From contig JBCDIQ010000049.1 in assembly GCA_039024295.1 (NCBI GenBank), positions 1-21,940 of the forward strand: a stretch of DNA of 21,940 nucleotides. Direction: 5' to 3'. The translations under genes and the position numbers were made by a program. Below, one piece after another: positions 1-8,400 of this stretch. The stretch's first letter is position 1. Each line of letters begins with the position of its first letter. This DNA is from JBCDIQ01 sp039024295 (lineage in GTDB: Bacteria > Bacteroidota > Bacteroidia > J057). The notes beneath the pieces were generated by a model. It saw only the letters and a list, made by a program, of their open reading frames with translations, was not told where the DNA came from and ran no database searches.

Positions 1-2175
1 GGGGATAACCTGTTGCATTTCCTGGGCGATAAAGCCGATGCTGGCACTGCTGTCTGATTTGTAGGAATAGGCAGCAGGTCGCATGGCAAGAACCTCTGTA
101 AGGCCGTAGTCCAGATCACGAATGGCGTATTTACGGGTACTATCGGAGACACTGGTCCAGGTGCCACCAGCGGTTACGCGAGCACCGCTCGCCATTTGTA
201 GCGGGTGTACAGGATTATCGATTCCCATGCCGATGTTCCCACTTGCGTCCAGGACCAGTTGATTGGGAATGGCGAGTTTACGAATGATCAGGTCGCTGTT
301 GTCATGGTAGATCACCGAGTTATTACTCCCTGAAGTGAGCATAAATCCAGAGGTGTCGCCCTGGGCAGCACCTTTCAGGTGGAGTAAAGATTGCGGATTG
401 TTGTTGCCGATTCCCACCTTGCCATCTCCTCTCAGCAGTAATACTTCGGTATTTCCTCCAAAGTCATCAGCAGCCACTCGAAAAGCCATGTGATTGCCAG
501 CAGGATTGGGGGGACCCAAATTACTCAATCTACCAGGAGGATTGACATTGGTAAGAATTTCGGAAGTATTTATAAAGTTCAAGCTACTGCTAGTAGAAGA
601 AAAGATCAGTTTGGCGTTGTCTTTATCCATGCGCGTATTCCCTTTTATCTCCAGTTTTTCTGCTGGGGCATCCGTACCAATGCCTACGTTCCCATTATCT
701 TTAACAAATACGCCTTCATTATCGCCATCGTGGGAGAGCCAGTTGCCATCTAGCTGTAGGTTTAAGGTAGCGGTATGATCGCCCAGGTTATCTGGTCCCG
801 GAATTCCTGTAAGGCCCGATCCGTCTCCAACAAACGCAGTAGCGGTTATCTCACCCATCGCACTTACATCCCCATTTGTGTCTATGGTGAGGACTTCCGT
901 ACCCGCGACATCAAATCGGATGATGTCTTCATCAAAAAATTCCTCCACTTGGATTTGGGTATCCATATCTTCGTCAAAGATGCTATATACTGAAGGCTGA
1001 AACCGCTCTTGTAAGGATAATTTCCAGAAGTCATCATTAACCAAACTTAGACTCGGCCCATTGCCTAGTCCTACGTAAGCCTGATCCCCGATTAAAAAGC
1101 CAGAGCTAAAAGACCTAGCCGTACCGCCATAGTTTTCGATTTGCGTCCAGGTATCGCTAACAGGATTGTACTGCCAGAAGTCCTGTTGTCTATCTCCGGA
1201 ACCATCCACCCCCAATCCAATAATTCCCCGTCCTTTCATCGAAAAGCCTATCCCACCAGATCTGGACCCGCCAGGTTTATTTGCCAACTGGGACCAGGTA
1301 TTGTTGCCCGGATCATACTCCCATAAATCATTCATAACCCCTCCCCCCGAAACCTTGCCCATGCCGAGGTATCCTTTCCCATCAATTGGAAAGCCTACAG
1401 CGGAAATTCGCGCATTACCCGGAACATCTGTTTTTTGCGTCCAGATATCAGTGGTGGGATTATACTCCCAGAAATCATTGAGATACCGCCCCGTAGAATT
1501 GAGCCCCGTACCTACATAGCCTTTCCCTGCAATAGAAAACCCCACCGGGAAATTTCTGCCCTGACCAGAAAAGTCTGCTTTTTTAGCCCAGGAATCGGTT
1601 GTGGGATCGTACTCCCAGAAATCCAGCACATAAGTACCGTTAGTACTGACTCCCATACCGATATAGCCTTTTCCATTGATCGAAAACCCTACTGCAGATG
1701 TCCTTTTCCCACCAGGAAAATTTGCCTTTTGCGTCCAGGTATCAGTCGTCGGATCGTACTCCCAAAAATCTTTATAAGAGGAAGTATTGTCGACACCTGT
1801 TCCAACATAGCCTTTTCCATTGATCGAAAATCCCACCGCATAAGCTCTTGCTCCTCCAGGAAAATTTGCCACTTCTGACCAAACTCCTATTTCATCGGTT
1901 TCTGACGCTACACCATTTTTTCTCCATTCGATTCCATCATACACATCCGTGCAGTGATCATCGAGATTGTAAATACGAAGCCCTACTGCAGGGTTGGTAA
2001 TGGCATCACGTTGTGCAGTGTTCATTCGGGGGATCAGGAGGCCTTTATCGTCGCTACTGATGTCCAACATAGCACTGGGATCGGGGTTGCTGTTATCAGC
2101 ATTAATCCCTACCTGTGCTGCCAACCCTAGTGGCAGCAGCAAACTCAATAGCAAAATGAAAAAAAGTCTATTCAT
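1..2175 (-). CDS. Secreted Kelch-propeller / tail-fibre chaperone (S74) fusion, 3' end cut by window edge
   Basis: The frame is open from the ATG at 2175 to base 1, giving 725 codons with the C-terminus outside the window. Residues 1-20 form a signal peptide ending LGLAA before Q21. Residues 21-90 are the leader module shared with the four downstream-numbered paralogs (SAMLDIS, LLIPRMNTAQRDAI, IYN). Residues about 98-388 hold six Kelch-type repeats of about 48 residues, each with a GKGY-like turn and a DFWEYDPTTD-like strand. A stalk/head region with GNVGIGT-type motifs follows. Then comes an S74-type intramolecular chaperone beginning SDSTRK, with Ser677 and Lys682 in the expected S-x4-K spacing, and GFIAQEMQQ. 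The other four paralogs have SBBP propellers where this one has Kelch repeats. It is preceded by the shared leader and lies 161 nt downstream of the next gene. Likely an exported, trimeric, self-cleaving fibre or adhesin. The domain calls are firm; the ligand and biological role are unknown. Confidence 0.88.
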   Translation of the reverse strand, partial: MNRLFFILLLSLLLPLGLAAQVGINADNSNPDPSAMLDISSDDKGLLIPRMNTAQRDAITNPAVGLRIYNLDDHCTDVYDGIEWRKNGVASETDEIGVWSEVANFPGGARAYAVGFSINGKGYVGTGVDNTSSYKDFWEYDPTTDTWTQKANFPGGKRTSAVGFSINGKGYIGMGVSTNGTYVLDFWEYDPTTDSWAKKADFSGQGRNFPVGFSIAGKGYVGTGLNSTGRYLNDFWEYNPTTDIWTQKTDVPGNARISAVGFPIDGKGYLGMGKVSGGGVMNDLWEYDPGNNTWSQLANKPGGSRSGGIGFSMKGRGIIGLGVDGSGDRQQDFWQYNPVSDTWTQIENYGGTARSFSSGFLIGDQAYVGLGNGPSLSLVNDDFWKLSLQERFQPSVYSIFDEDMDTQIQVEEFFDEDIIRFDVAGTEVLTIDTNGDVSAMGEITATAFVGDGSGLTGIPGPDNLGDHTATLNLQLDGNWLSHDGDNEGVFVKDNGNVGIGTDAPAEKLEIKGNTRMDKDNAKLIFSSTSSSLNFINTSEILTNVNPPGRLSNLGPPNPAGNHMAFRVAADDFGGNTEVLLLRGDGKVGIGNNNPQSLLHLKGAAQGDTSGFMLTSGSNNSVIYHDNSDLIIRKLAIPNQLVLDASGNIGMGIDNPVHPLQMASGARVTAGGTWTSVSDSTRKYAIRDLDYGLTEVLAMRPAAYSYKSDSSASIGFIAQEMQQVIP

Positions 2176-2276
2176 GACTCACGGTATTTTTGGTTGATTC
2201 ACTTGAGTCAAAATTGGGGGAAACGGGCAAGAAAGGCTTGAACATATGTCCCAAAGGCTAAGACTATTGTGCCAGA
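2176..2276 (-). promoter_or_regulatory. Conserved 5' leader, copy 1 (Kelch paralog)
   Basis: This 101-bp block recurs upstream of all five paralogs. Read on the minus strand it starts TCTGGCACAATAGTC, continues TTAGCCTTTGG (close to the Bacteroidota -7 element TAnnTTTG but with one extra base), then GGACA-TA-TGTTC (2240-2251), a T/C-rich stretch, TGACTCA and finally TGAGTCA ending on the A of the start codon. No Shine-Dalgarno sequence is present. This copy has the shortest start-codon inverted repeat (7 bp arms). Its promoter role is inferred from conservation and position. Confidence 0.6.
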
Positions 2277-2285
2277 TGTAACAAC

Positions 2286-2314
2286 AAAAAATCCCCCTAC
2301 CAGAAGGCAGGGGG
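2286..2314 (-). terminator. Rho-independent terminator after the 892-aa paralog
   Basis: On the minus strand a 9-bp stem (CCCCCTGCC / GGTAGGGGG, one G-U pair) closes a TTCT loop and is followed by ATTTTTT. It starts 22 nt after the stop codon at 2337. It separates this gene from the Kelch paralog, whose leader begins about 10 nt further on. Confidence 0.85.
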
Positions 2315-2336
2315 AGCGTCATAGGTCAATATGCTA

Positions 2337-5015
2337 CTAGGGATTTACGGCTGCTTCAAGGGCTTGAAGACGGGCTTCGAAGGAGGTATTGTCTGCTTCC
2401 AAGGTTTGAATCTTTTGCGCTTGGAGGGATTTTTCTTTTTGCAACTGTTCGATCAGTTGTTGTTGCTCCTGGATCGCCTTGGTTAAGGTGGCGGTCAAGA
2501 GGCCATATGCGACCCCTTTATTGCCTTCTTCCCCACTCACTACCTCAGGAATAATCTGCTCCAACTCCTGGGCGATAAAGCCGATACTTGCACTGCTGTC
2601 TGATTTGTAGAAATAGGTAGCAGGATGCATTTGCATGACTTCTGCCAAACCATAACCCAGATCGCGGATGCCATATTTTCGGGTACTGTCGGAGGCATTG
2701 GTCCAAACGCCGCCGCTGGTTACGTGCGCACCACTCACCAGATGTAAAGGGAAGGAAGGGTTGTGAAGTCCCAGACCAATTCTCCCTGTGATGTCCAGCA
2801 CCAGCTGATCAGCGACATTGCCCTTTTTGAGGATCAGGTCCCCATTGTCCAAATACATCTCTGCGTTATAGCCACTACCCGTAAGCTTGATCCCTGAGTT
2901 GATCCCTTGGGCGAGTGCTTTCAGGTGAAGTCTTGTGTCGGGGGATCTGGTTCCGATGCCTACCGAACCATCCGCTGCCACAAAAACGCCTTCGTTTCCG
3001 CCATCACCAGACAGATAAGAGTTACCCAGTTGAATATTTTGAGTAGCGGTGTGGTTGCCCAGATCATCACCAGGTACCTGGGTGAGTTGTGCCCCATTTC
3101 CCACAAAAGCAGTAGCAGTGATGGTACCTGCGTTTGAGAGATTGTGGCTATTCAAGTCGAGGGGCTGAGTGGCGGTATGGTTGCCCAGATTATCTTTGAG
3201 TGAGGAAAGGTCCTCGGTATTGCCTCCCGAGATGCTGAGATCAGTGCCCACCAGACTCAAAGTCTGTGCGTCAGTATCCGTGTCGATACTTGATAGATCA
3301 AGGGTATTGCCTCCCGAGATGCTGAGATCTGTTCCGTCAAGAGAGAGGAGTTGTAATTCGTTCGTATCATCTTTGTCTCCGTCTTGCACATCAGATAGAC
3401 CTACTCTTCTAATGGCCGGTGAACCATCACTCGATTCGAGACTCCAAACAAAGATGCCTGCACGGAGAATGGTTCCGTCAATGACACTTGAATCAGCTAA
3501 AAGGCCCGTTACGGAAACCCTACCTAGCGGATCCACTGTAATGTCATAACTTACTTCAAAACCTTTTCCTCCCCCTTTTTTTGCCCATAGTGCTTGACCA
3601 CCGGGCCCTAGCTTAGCAACAAAAATATCGATATTTCCCGAACTGGTTAAAGAAAACGTCGGGGCCATCGGATCGCCAAATTTGAAGGTGTTTTTTAAAG
3701 ATCCTGTGATATAACTATTACCGCTGGCATCTACCGCAATCCCTCTGTTGTAATCATAACCAGAACTGCCGAAAGTGTTTACCCACAGTAATTGTCCCAT
3801 GGGGTCAAACTTAGCCCCATAAATATCTCCAAGGCCAAAGTCATTTATGGGAATCCCCCCCATGCTGGTCGAGGTGGTGTTGCCTGTAAGATAAAAATTG
3901 CCATTAAGGTCTATGGCAAGATCGTCAACGGATTCACTCATGGTTCCTCCCTCTGCGATTGCCCAAAGTAGGTTTCCTGAGGGGTCATATTTAGCGAGAA
4001 AGATATCGCTACTCCCATTACTATTCAAAGTGGTGTCCGGCATGGTCGGATCCCCAAACTTTAATGGTATACCAAAACGCCCTGTGACCACACAATTTCC
4101 TGCCGGATCCACGACTACCTCACTAGCATCCGTGAGACCGCTATTTGTTCGTCTTGTCCAAAGGAAGTTCCCAGTCGGGTCTAACTTACTGACAAACATA
4201 TCTTTTCTATTGCGATTGGTGGCGGTATAGGTAGTGTTGCCAAAATGTACCGTTCCCTCAAATAAACCTATAATGTAGGCATTGCCTGTTGCGTCTGCCG
4301 CAATTCCATAGGCCCTTGGAACATTCACGAATTGGTTGCGAGGGCGAGTTGTTCCATTGACCCAAAGGACATGGCCTTCGGGATTGATCTTGGCAGCAAA
4401 GACACCAATTCCAGGCAAAGGAGCGGAATTGCCAATACTGCCAGACGCTGTTCCTGTAATGTAACAGTTACTAGAGTCGTCTAAGGTAATTGCAAATGCA
4501 TAATCACTTCCTACGGAGCCGCCGCCTCTGATAGCCCAAAGTACGTTCCCCTCCGGATCAATTTTGGTGACGAAAATATCCACATACCCTGCCGAGGTCA
4601 GGGTAAACTCCCCTATATCAATCTGACCGACGAAGGTTCCGGTGACATATCGATTGCCGGCATCGTCTGAGACAATGTCATACCCTTTGTTTGAATTGTT
4701 GTTCTTACCAAAGGAAAGCGGTTCAAGGACTTCCGACACCCCTGTTATCCCACAATCCTTGATCCAAGCTTCGCCAGTGTAGTAGTTGAAGCAGGAGTCT
4801 TCAATATTATATATCATTAGGCCAGCAGCGGGATCAGTGATAGCATCCCTCTGTTCGCTTGTCATACGCGGCATAAGCAATCCTTTTTCAGTGCTCTGCA
4901 CATCCAGCATGGCGCTGGAATCTGGGGCACTGCCGGTATCATTGATACTAATCTGTGCTGCCAATCCCAATGGCAGCAGTAAGCTCAACAACAAAATGAA
5001 AAATTGTTTATTCAT
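2337..5015 (-). CDS. Secreted SBBP seven-bladed propeller / tail-fibre chaperone fusion, 892 aa
   Basis: Residues 1-20 are a signal peptide, then the shared leader module (21-90) with a Cys pair at 75 and 88. Residues about 105-530 contain seven SBBP-type repeats at about 62-residue spacing, marked by GNxYxTG motifs near 120, 182, 244, 306, 372, 432 and 498, consistent with a closed seven-bladed beta-propeller. Two LSLxGTDLSISGGNT-type stalk repeats follow (about 556-605), then head modules with GIGT motifs. The chaperone starts SDSTRK with the predicted dyad Ser775/Lys780, and the protein ends in a Gln/Leu-rich coiled coil. The C-terminus is the short class, shared with the Kelch paralog. 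By analogy with endosialidase and other S74 proteins, cleavage before Ser775 would release a fragment of about 118 residues after trimer assembly. There is no T9SS sorting domain. Its own leader and terminator suggest a monocistronic unit. The function beyond an exported fibre or adhesin is unknown. Confidence 0.93.
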   Translation of the reverse strand: MNKQFFILLLSLLLPLGLAAQISINDTGSAPDSSAMLDVQSTEKGLLMPRMTSEQRDAITDPAAGLMIYNIEDSCFNYYTGEAWIKDCGITGVSEVLEPLSFGKNNNSNKGYDIVSDDAGNRYVTGTFVGQIDIGEFTLTSAGYVDIFVTKIDPEGNVLWAIRGGGSVGSDYAFAITLDDSSNCYITGTASGSIGNSAPLPGIGVFAAKINPEGHVLWVNGTTRPRNQFVNVPRAYGIAADATGNAYIIGLFEGTVHFGNTTYTATNRNRKDMFVSKLDPTGNFLWTRRTNSGLTDASEVVVDPAGNCVVTGRFGIPLKFGDPTMPDTTLNSNGSSDIFLAKYDPSGNLLWAIAEGGTMSESVDDLAIDLNGNFYLTGNTTSTSMGGIPINDFGLGDIYGAKFDPMGQLLWVNTFGSSGYDYNRGIAVDASGNSYITGSLKNTFKFGDPMAPTFSLTSSGNIDIFVAKLGPGGQALWAKKGGGKGFEVSYDITVDPLGRVSVTGLLADSSVIDGTILRAGIFVWSLESSDGSPAIRRVGLSDVQDGDKDDTNELQLLSLDGTDLSISGGNTLDLSSIDTDTDAQTLSLVGTDLSISGGNTEDLSSLKDNLGNHTATQPLDLNSHNLSNAGTITATAFVGNGAQLTQVPGDDLGNHTATQNIQLGNSYLSGDGGNEGVFVAADGSVGIGTRSPDTRLHLKALAQGINSGIKLTGSGYNAEMYLDNGDLILKKGNVADQLVLDITGRIGLGLHNPSFPLHLVSGAHVTSGGVWTNASDSTRKYGIRDLGYGLAEVMQMHPATYFYKSDSSASIGFIAQELEQIIPEVVSGEEGNKGVAYGLLTATLTKAIQEQQQLIEQLQKEKSLQAQKIQTLEADNTSFEARLQALEAAVNP

Positions 5016-5116
5016 GACTCAAAGTGTTTTGGGGGGGTTAACTTGAGTCAAAGTTGGGCGGAATGGGCAAGAAAGGATTGAACAATTGTCCCAAAGGCTA
5101 AGACTATTGTGCCAGA
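5016..5116 (-). promoter_or_regulatory. Conserved 5' leader, copy 2
   Basis: Same layout as the other copies: TCTGGCACAATAGTC block, TTAGCCTTTGG, dyad GGACA-AT-TGTTC (5080-5091), then a perfect 8-bp inverted repeat TGACTCAA (5043-5050) and TTGAGTCA (5015-5022) separated by 20 nt. The second arm ends on the A of the start codon at 5015. Conservation continues into the first ~70 codons of the gene. Confidence 0.65.
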
Positions 5117-5125
5117 TATGGGAAT

Positions 5126-5154
5126 AAAAAAATCCCCCACCGGAAGGCAGGGGA
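5126..5154 (-). terminator. Rho-independent terminator after the 1021-aa paralog
   Basis: On the minus strand a 9-bp stem (TCCCCTGCC / GGTGGGGGA, two G-U pairs) with a TTCC loop is followed by seven Ts. The same stem read on the plus strand would have two A-C mismatches, so the hairpin is built for the minus-strand transcript. It starts 22 nt after the stop at 5176. Confidence 0.85.
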
Positions 5155-5175
5155 GAGTCATGAATCAAATTACTA

Positions 5176-8100
5176 CTAGGGATTCACGGCTGTTTCGAGG
5201 GCTTGGAGCCGGGCTTCGAAGGAGGACTTATCTGCTTTCAACACCTGAATCTCTTGAGCTTGCAAGAACTTGTCTTGCAATAATCGCTCAATCATTTTTT
5301 GTTGCTGCTCAATGATCTTTTGCTGCTCCTGTGTCGCGCTCACATTGAGTATGGAGATCGCCTCATAATCGACAGTGTGGAAGTCGGTTACTTCTCGGCC
5401 GTAAACGAAAACGGTTTTTCCCGCTTTGCGGGATTTCGCTTCGCTCAACAGTTCTCGGTCGTCAGTTTTCAGTAGGGAGACTTGAAAGCGATCGGCTTCA
5501 ACAGCCAACACCTCGTGAACCTCTGAACGCTGTTCGGTGATGAGCTTCACCCGCTCACCCACTTTCAAATCTGTATCTAGCATGATCCAGCCCTCCTGCA
5601 CCTCCGCGCGCTGGTAGATATCAGGGATGACTTCGGTCAGGGTATTGGTAACAGCCTGTGGATAAACTTCTGCTACCTGCTGGGCGATGACCTTTTTATA
5701 GGGCGTATGTCCTTTGGCAATTGTGTCTTTCAGGGTGTAATCGGTAACCTCTATCTTCATCAGGGTCGCGAGGTCCGTTTCACTTTCAGACAGGCCCTGA
5801 ATATCCTTGATGCGTGCATCGGAGTGAGCGACAAATGCGGCCGCTCCAATGACCCCATCTGCGTAGAGGGAGAAGGTGCCGGAATAGTTAGTATTTAGGT
5901 TATCTCCCCCCCTGCCAAGGTAGCGAGATGATCCCGAAACGGTATATGAGGAGGCGGAACCAAAGATTTCTAGTTTGGCTTTATTGGGTGTGGAGGTGCC
6001 ATCTCCCACGGCTATGTTTCCATTGGGCCATAGAGAAAGGGGCGTCCGCTTGAAACGTCCGGTAGCATCATCTTCCCACACTACAAAGTCCATACGGGCA
6101 TCGGGGGTAGCTGAATTATTGGTATTAACCAGCTCAATCTTGCCCGTTTTTGTGAAGCCAGAAGTATGGGAGCCATCACGCGTAAGCCATTCCAGGGTTC
6201 CCATTGTGTTGCCGGTCCCACTTGCCTGAACACGCTCATCTACGAATCGAAGCTTGGGGTTGGTGTCTTCCAACTGCAGCAAGGAACTGGGCGTAGCGGT
6301 ACCGATGCCTACCTTCCCAGACGAATCGATAAATATGCCCTCATTGTCGCCATCATTTGTGAGCCAGTTGCCAGCCAGTTCCAGGTTTTGGGTGGCAAGA
6401 TGGGCGCGCACATTGGTCAAGCTAGATCCGTCTCCCACAAACGTGCTGGCTGTAATCGTATCTCCATTGGTGAGGTTGTTTCCATCCAGGTTAAGGCTCT
6501 GGGTGGCAAGGTGATTGCCAAGGTTATCCTGAACAGAGCTAAGGTCTACCTTATCTCCACCTGAGATGCTTAGCTCTGTCCCAGAAAGGCTAAGGGTTTG
6601 CGGTTCACCCTGCAACTGGCTAAGCGATAGCTCAACAGGTTCAGCCCCATTTGTTCCGTCAAGTATCCAGTGAAAAAAATCATAGGAGATTTGATTTTGA
6701 GGCGTCAGTGTCTGATCCCCAAAAGTGAGCGTCTTCGAGAAGCTTCCTACCACATGGACGTTGTTTTGAAGATTGATGTCAAGGCCACGAGCCTCCTCAA
6801 ATCCAAAGCTGCCTACCCGTCGAGCCCATAACTCTTCTCCTTGGGGGCCATATTTACACGCAAAAATATCTGAATAATCACTGTAGTCTACCGGATTACC
6901 TGCAAAGGTTCCAGTCCCTCCCAAAACTCCCGCTATGTAGCTGTTGCCAGCCATATCCACCACTACATCATGATAATCAGGCCGCCCCCTCATAAAAATG
7001 TTAGATATGGTAACCCACAGGGTCTGCCCTGTAGGGCTATACTTAGCTAAAAATAGACCACTCCTGGTAGTTGTAGTTATGGTATCGCCAAAGTTAGCCG
7101 TTCCACTAACCAACCCAGTCAGGTATAGGTTGTCTGCTGCATCGGTGGTAAGGTCAGTGCCGTATGCCCAGTTAGCTTCCAGCTCTCGTGCTAACAAAAG
7201 CTGCCCATTAGGGTCAAGTTTGACCAGGAAAAGTTCTGGATTTCCTCTCCCGTTTCCTGTCAGCGTGGTGTCCCCATTGCCAAAGGTAGCCGTACTGCTT
7301 TCGATATAGCCTGTCGCATACATGTTGCCTGCCCCATCAACACAAACGCCCAGACCTTCATCATTCTCATTGCCACCACCGCTGTAGGCCCACTCAAAGG
7401 TGCCACTGGAGTTAAGTTTGGCAACATACAAATCCTCGATACGAGAATTATTAGAAGGTCCGGCGTTGATCGTTGTATCTCCAAATGTTCCTGATCGGCG
7501 AAAACAACCTGTGATGTAACTATTACCAATGGCATCAATATCCAGGTCTTTTACAGGACCCGGGATAGAGGTTGCCCATAGTACCTGACCAGATGAATTC
7601 ATTTTGGCCACAAAACCCATCCTGCCCCACGGAGCCTTCTGTATGGTAAAACCTCCTAAATCGAAAGAATTTACACCCTCCCCACAGATATATACATCAC
7701 CATTGGCGTCGACTTCTATTCCTGATATCCATTCACTTGATGTTCTTCCTGCATGAAAAAGCCACAAAACCTCGTTCGCAGGAGAAACTTTAATGAGAAA
7801 GAGGTCCTCATTTTTATTTCTAGGAATCGTTACCGTACTGTCACCAAAGGAGAAAGTTTCTCTAAAACCTCCCCCGATATAACTATTTCCATCGACGTCA
7901 GTGGCAACCGCATAGGCTATATCGCTACCGGTGCCTATTCCCGCCATGACGCGACCACTTCTGGTGTCCGTGCGGCCACAATCTACTATCCAAGCTTCAC
8001 CGGTATAGTAGTTGAAGCAGGAATCCTCGACATTGTAGATCATCAGGCCAGCAGCGGGGTCAGTGATGGCATCCCTTTGTTCGCTTGTCATACGTGGCAT

Positions 8101-8241
8101 CAGCAATCCTTTTTCAGTGCTCTGCACATCCAGCATGGCGCTAGAATCAGGAGCACTGCCGGTATCATTAATGCTAATCTGTGCTGCCAATCCCAATGGC
8201 AACAGTAAACTCAACAACAAGATGAAAAATTGTTTATTCAT
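5176..8241 (-). CDS. Secreted SBBP seven-bladed propeller / long-class tail-fibre chaperone fusion, 1021 aa
   Basis: Signal peptide (1-20) and shared leader (21-90) are almost identical to the neighbours. Seven SBBP blades span about 105-530, with GNSYIGG, GDVYICG, GNSYITG, GNMYATG, DNLYLTG, GNSYIAG and NNVHVVG marking them. One LSLSGTELSISGG stalk repeat follows, then GNHLATQ/GKVGIGT head motifs. From residue 650 the sequence is nearly identical to two other paralogs. The chaperone starts SDARIK with predicted dyad Ser807/Lys812 and carries an insert of about 85 residues, ending FVYGREVTDFHT, that the short class lacks. The C-terminus is a coiled coil (EQQKIIEQQQ onward). Predicted autocleavage before Ser807 would free about 215 residues. 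There is no T9SS sorting signal. The gene lies between its own leader and a terminator. Probably an exported trimeric fibre; its target is unknown. Confidence 0.93.
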   Translation of the reverse strand: MNKQFFILLLSLLLPLGLAAQISINDTGSAPDSSAMLDVQSTEKGLLMPRMTSEQRDAITDPAAGLMIYNVEDSCFNYYTGEAWIVDCGRTDTRSGRVMAGIGTGSDIAYAVATDVDGNSYIGGGFRETFSFGDSTVTIPRNKNEDLFLIKVSPANEVLWLFHAGRTSSEWISGIEVDANGDVYICGEGVNSFDLGGFTIQKAPWGRMGFVAKMNSSGQVLWATSIPGPVKDLDIDAIGNSYITGCFRRSGTFGDTTINAGPSNNSRIEDLYVAKLNSSGTFEWAYSGGGNENDEGLGVCVDGAGNMYATGYIESSTATFGNGDTTLTGNGRGNPELFLVKLDPNGQLLLARELEANWAYGTDLTTDAADNLYLTGLVSGTANFGDTITTTTRSGLFLAKYSPTGQTLWVTISNIFMRGRPDYHDVVVDMAGNSYIAGVLGGTGTFAGNPVDYSDYSDIFACKYGPQGEELWARRVGSFGFEEARGLDINLQNNVHVVGSFSKTLTFGDQTLTPQNQISYDFFHWILDGTNGAEPVELSLSQLQGEPQTLSLSGTELSISGGDKVDLSSVQDNLGNHLATQSLNLDGNNLTNGDTITASTFVGDGSSLTNVRAHLATQNLELAGNWLTNDGDNEGIFIDSSGKVGIGTATPSSLLQLEDTNPKLRFVDERVQASGTGNTMGTLEWLTRDGSHTSGFTKTGKIELVNTNNSATPDARMDFVVWEDDATGRFKRTPLSLWPNGNIAVGDGTSTPNKAKLEIFGSASSYTVSGSSRYLGRGGDNLNTNYSGTFSLYADGVIGAAAFVAHSDARIKDIQGLSESETDLATLMKIEVTDYTLKDTIAKGHTPYKKVIAQQVAEVYPQAVTNTLTEVIPDIYQRAEVQEGWIMLDTDLKVGERVKLITEQRSEVHEVLAVEADRFQVSLLKTDDRELLSEAKSRKAGKTVFVYGREVTDFHTVDYEAISILNVSATQEQQKIIEQQQKMIERLLQDKFLQAQEIQVLKADKSSFEARLQALETAVNP
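5332..6294 (-). repeat. ~960-bp near-identical head+chaperone block, copy A
   Basis: This encodes residues 650-970 of the 1021-aa paralog, from TPSSLLQLED through SDARIK to VSAT. The same block, with only scattered substitutions, occurs at 8524-9486 and 11853-12815. The copies are collinear, with no indels in the stretch before SDARIK. Identity drops on both sides: upstream at the stalk, downstream at the coiled coil. This suggests recent duplication or gene conversion. Confidence 0.85.
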
Positions 8242-8340
8242 GACTCAAAGTATTTTTGGGTTTAACTTGAGTCAAAATTGGGTGGAATGGGCAAGAAAGG
8301 ATTGAACAATTGTTCCAAAGGCTAAGACTATTGTGCCAGA
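8242..8340 (-). promoter_or_regulatory. Conserved 5' leader, copy 3
   Basis: Contains the TCTGGCACAATAGTC block, TTAGCCTTTGG and the most symmetric dyad of the set, GAACA-AT-TGTTC (8304-8315), a perfect 12-bp palindrome. The start-codon inverted repeat TGACTCAA/TTGAGTCA is perfect and ends on the A of the ATG at 8241. No Shine-Dalgarno sequence is seen. Confidence 0.65.
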
Positions 8341-8349
8341 TGTAACAAC

Positions 8350-8379
8350 AAAAAATCCTCCTACCAGAAGGCAAGAGGA
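8350..8379 (-). terminator. Rho-independent terminator after the 1035-aa paralog
   Basis: On the minus strand a 10-bp stem (TCCTCTTGCC / GGTAGGAGGA, two G-U pairs) with a TTCT loop runs into a T tract. The loop and loop-proximal GCC/GGT pairs match the other array terminators, while the stem base differs but still pairs. It starts about 21 nt after the stop at 8401. Confidence 0.8.
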
Positions 8380-8400
8380 GCGTCATGAATCAAGTTACAA

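Noticed and set aside
5095..5116. Sigma-54 promoter in the leader (TGGCAC at the block start)
   Set aside because: TGGCAC is present, but no TTGC follows at the required spacing; the GG-to-GC distance is 13 rather than 10 bases.
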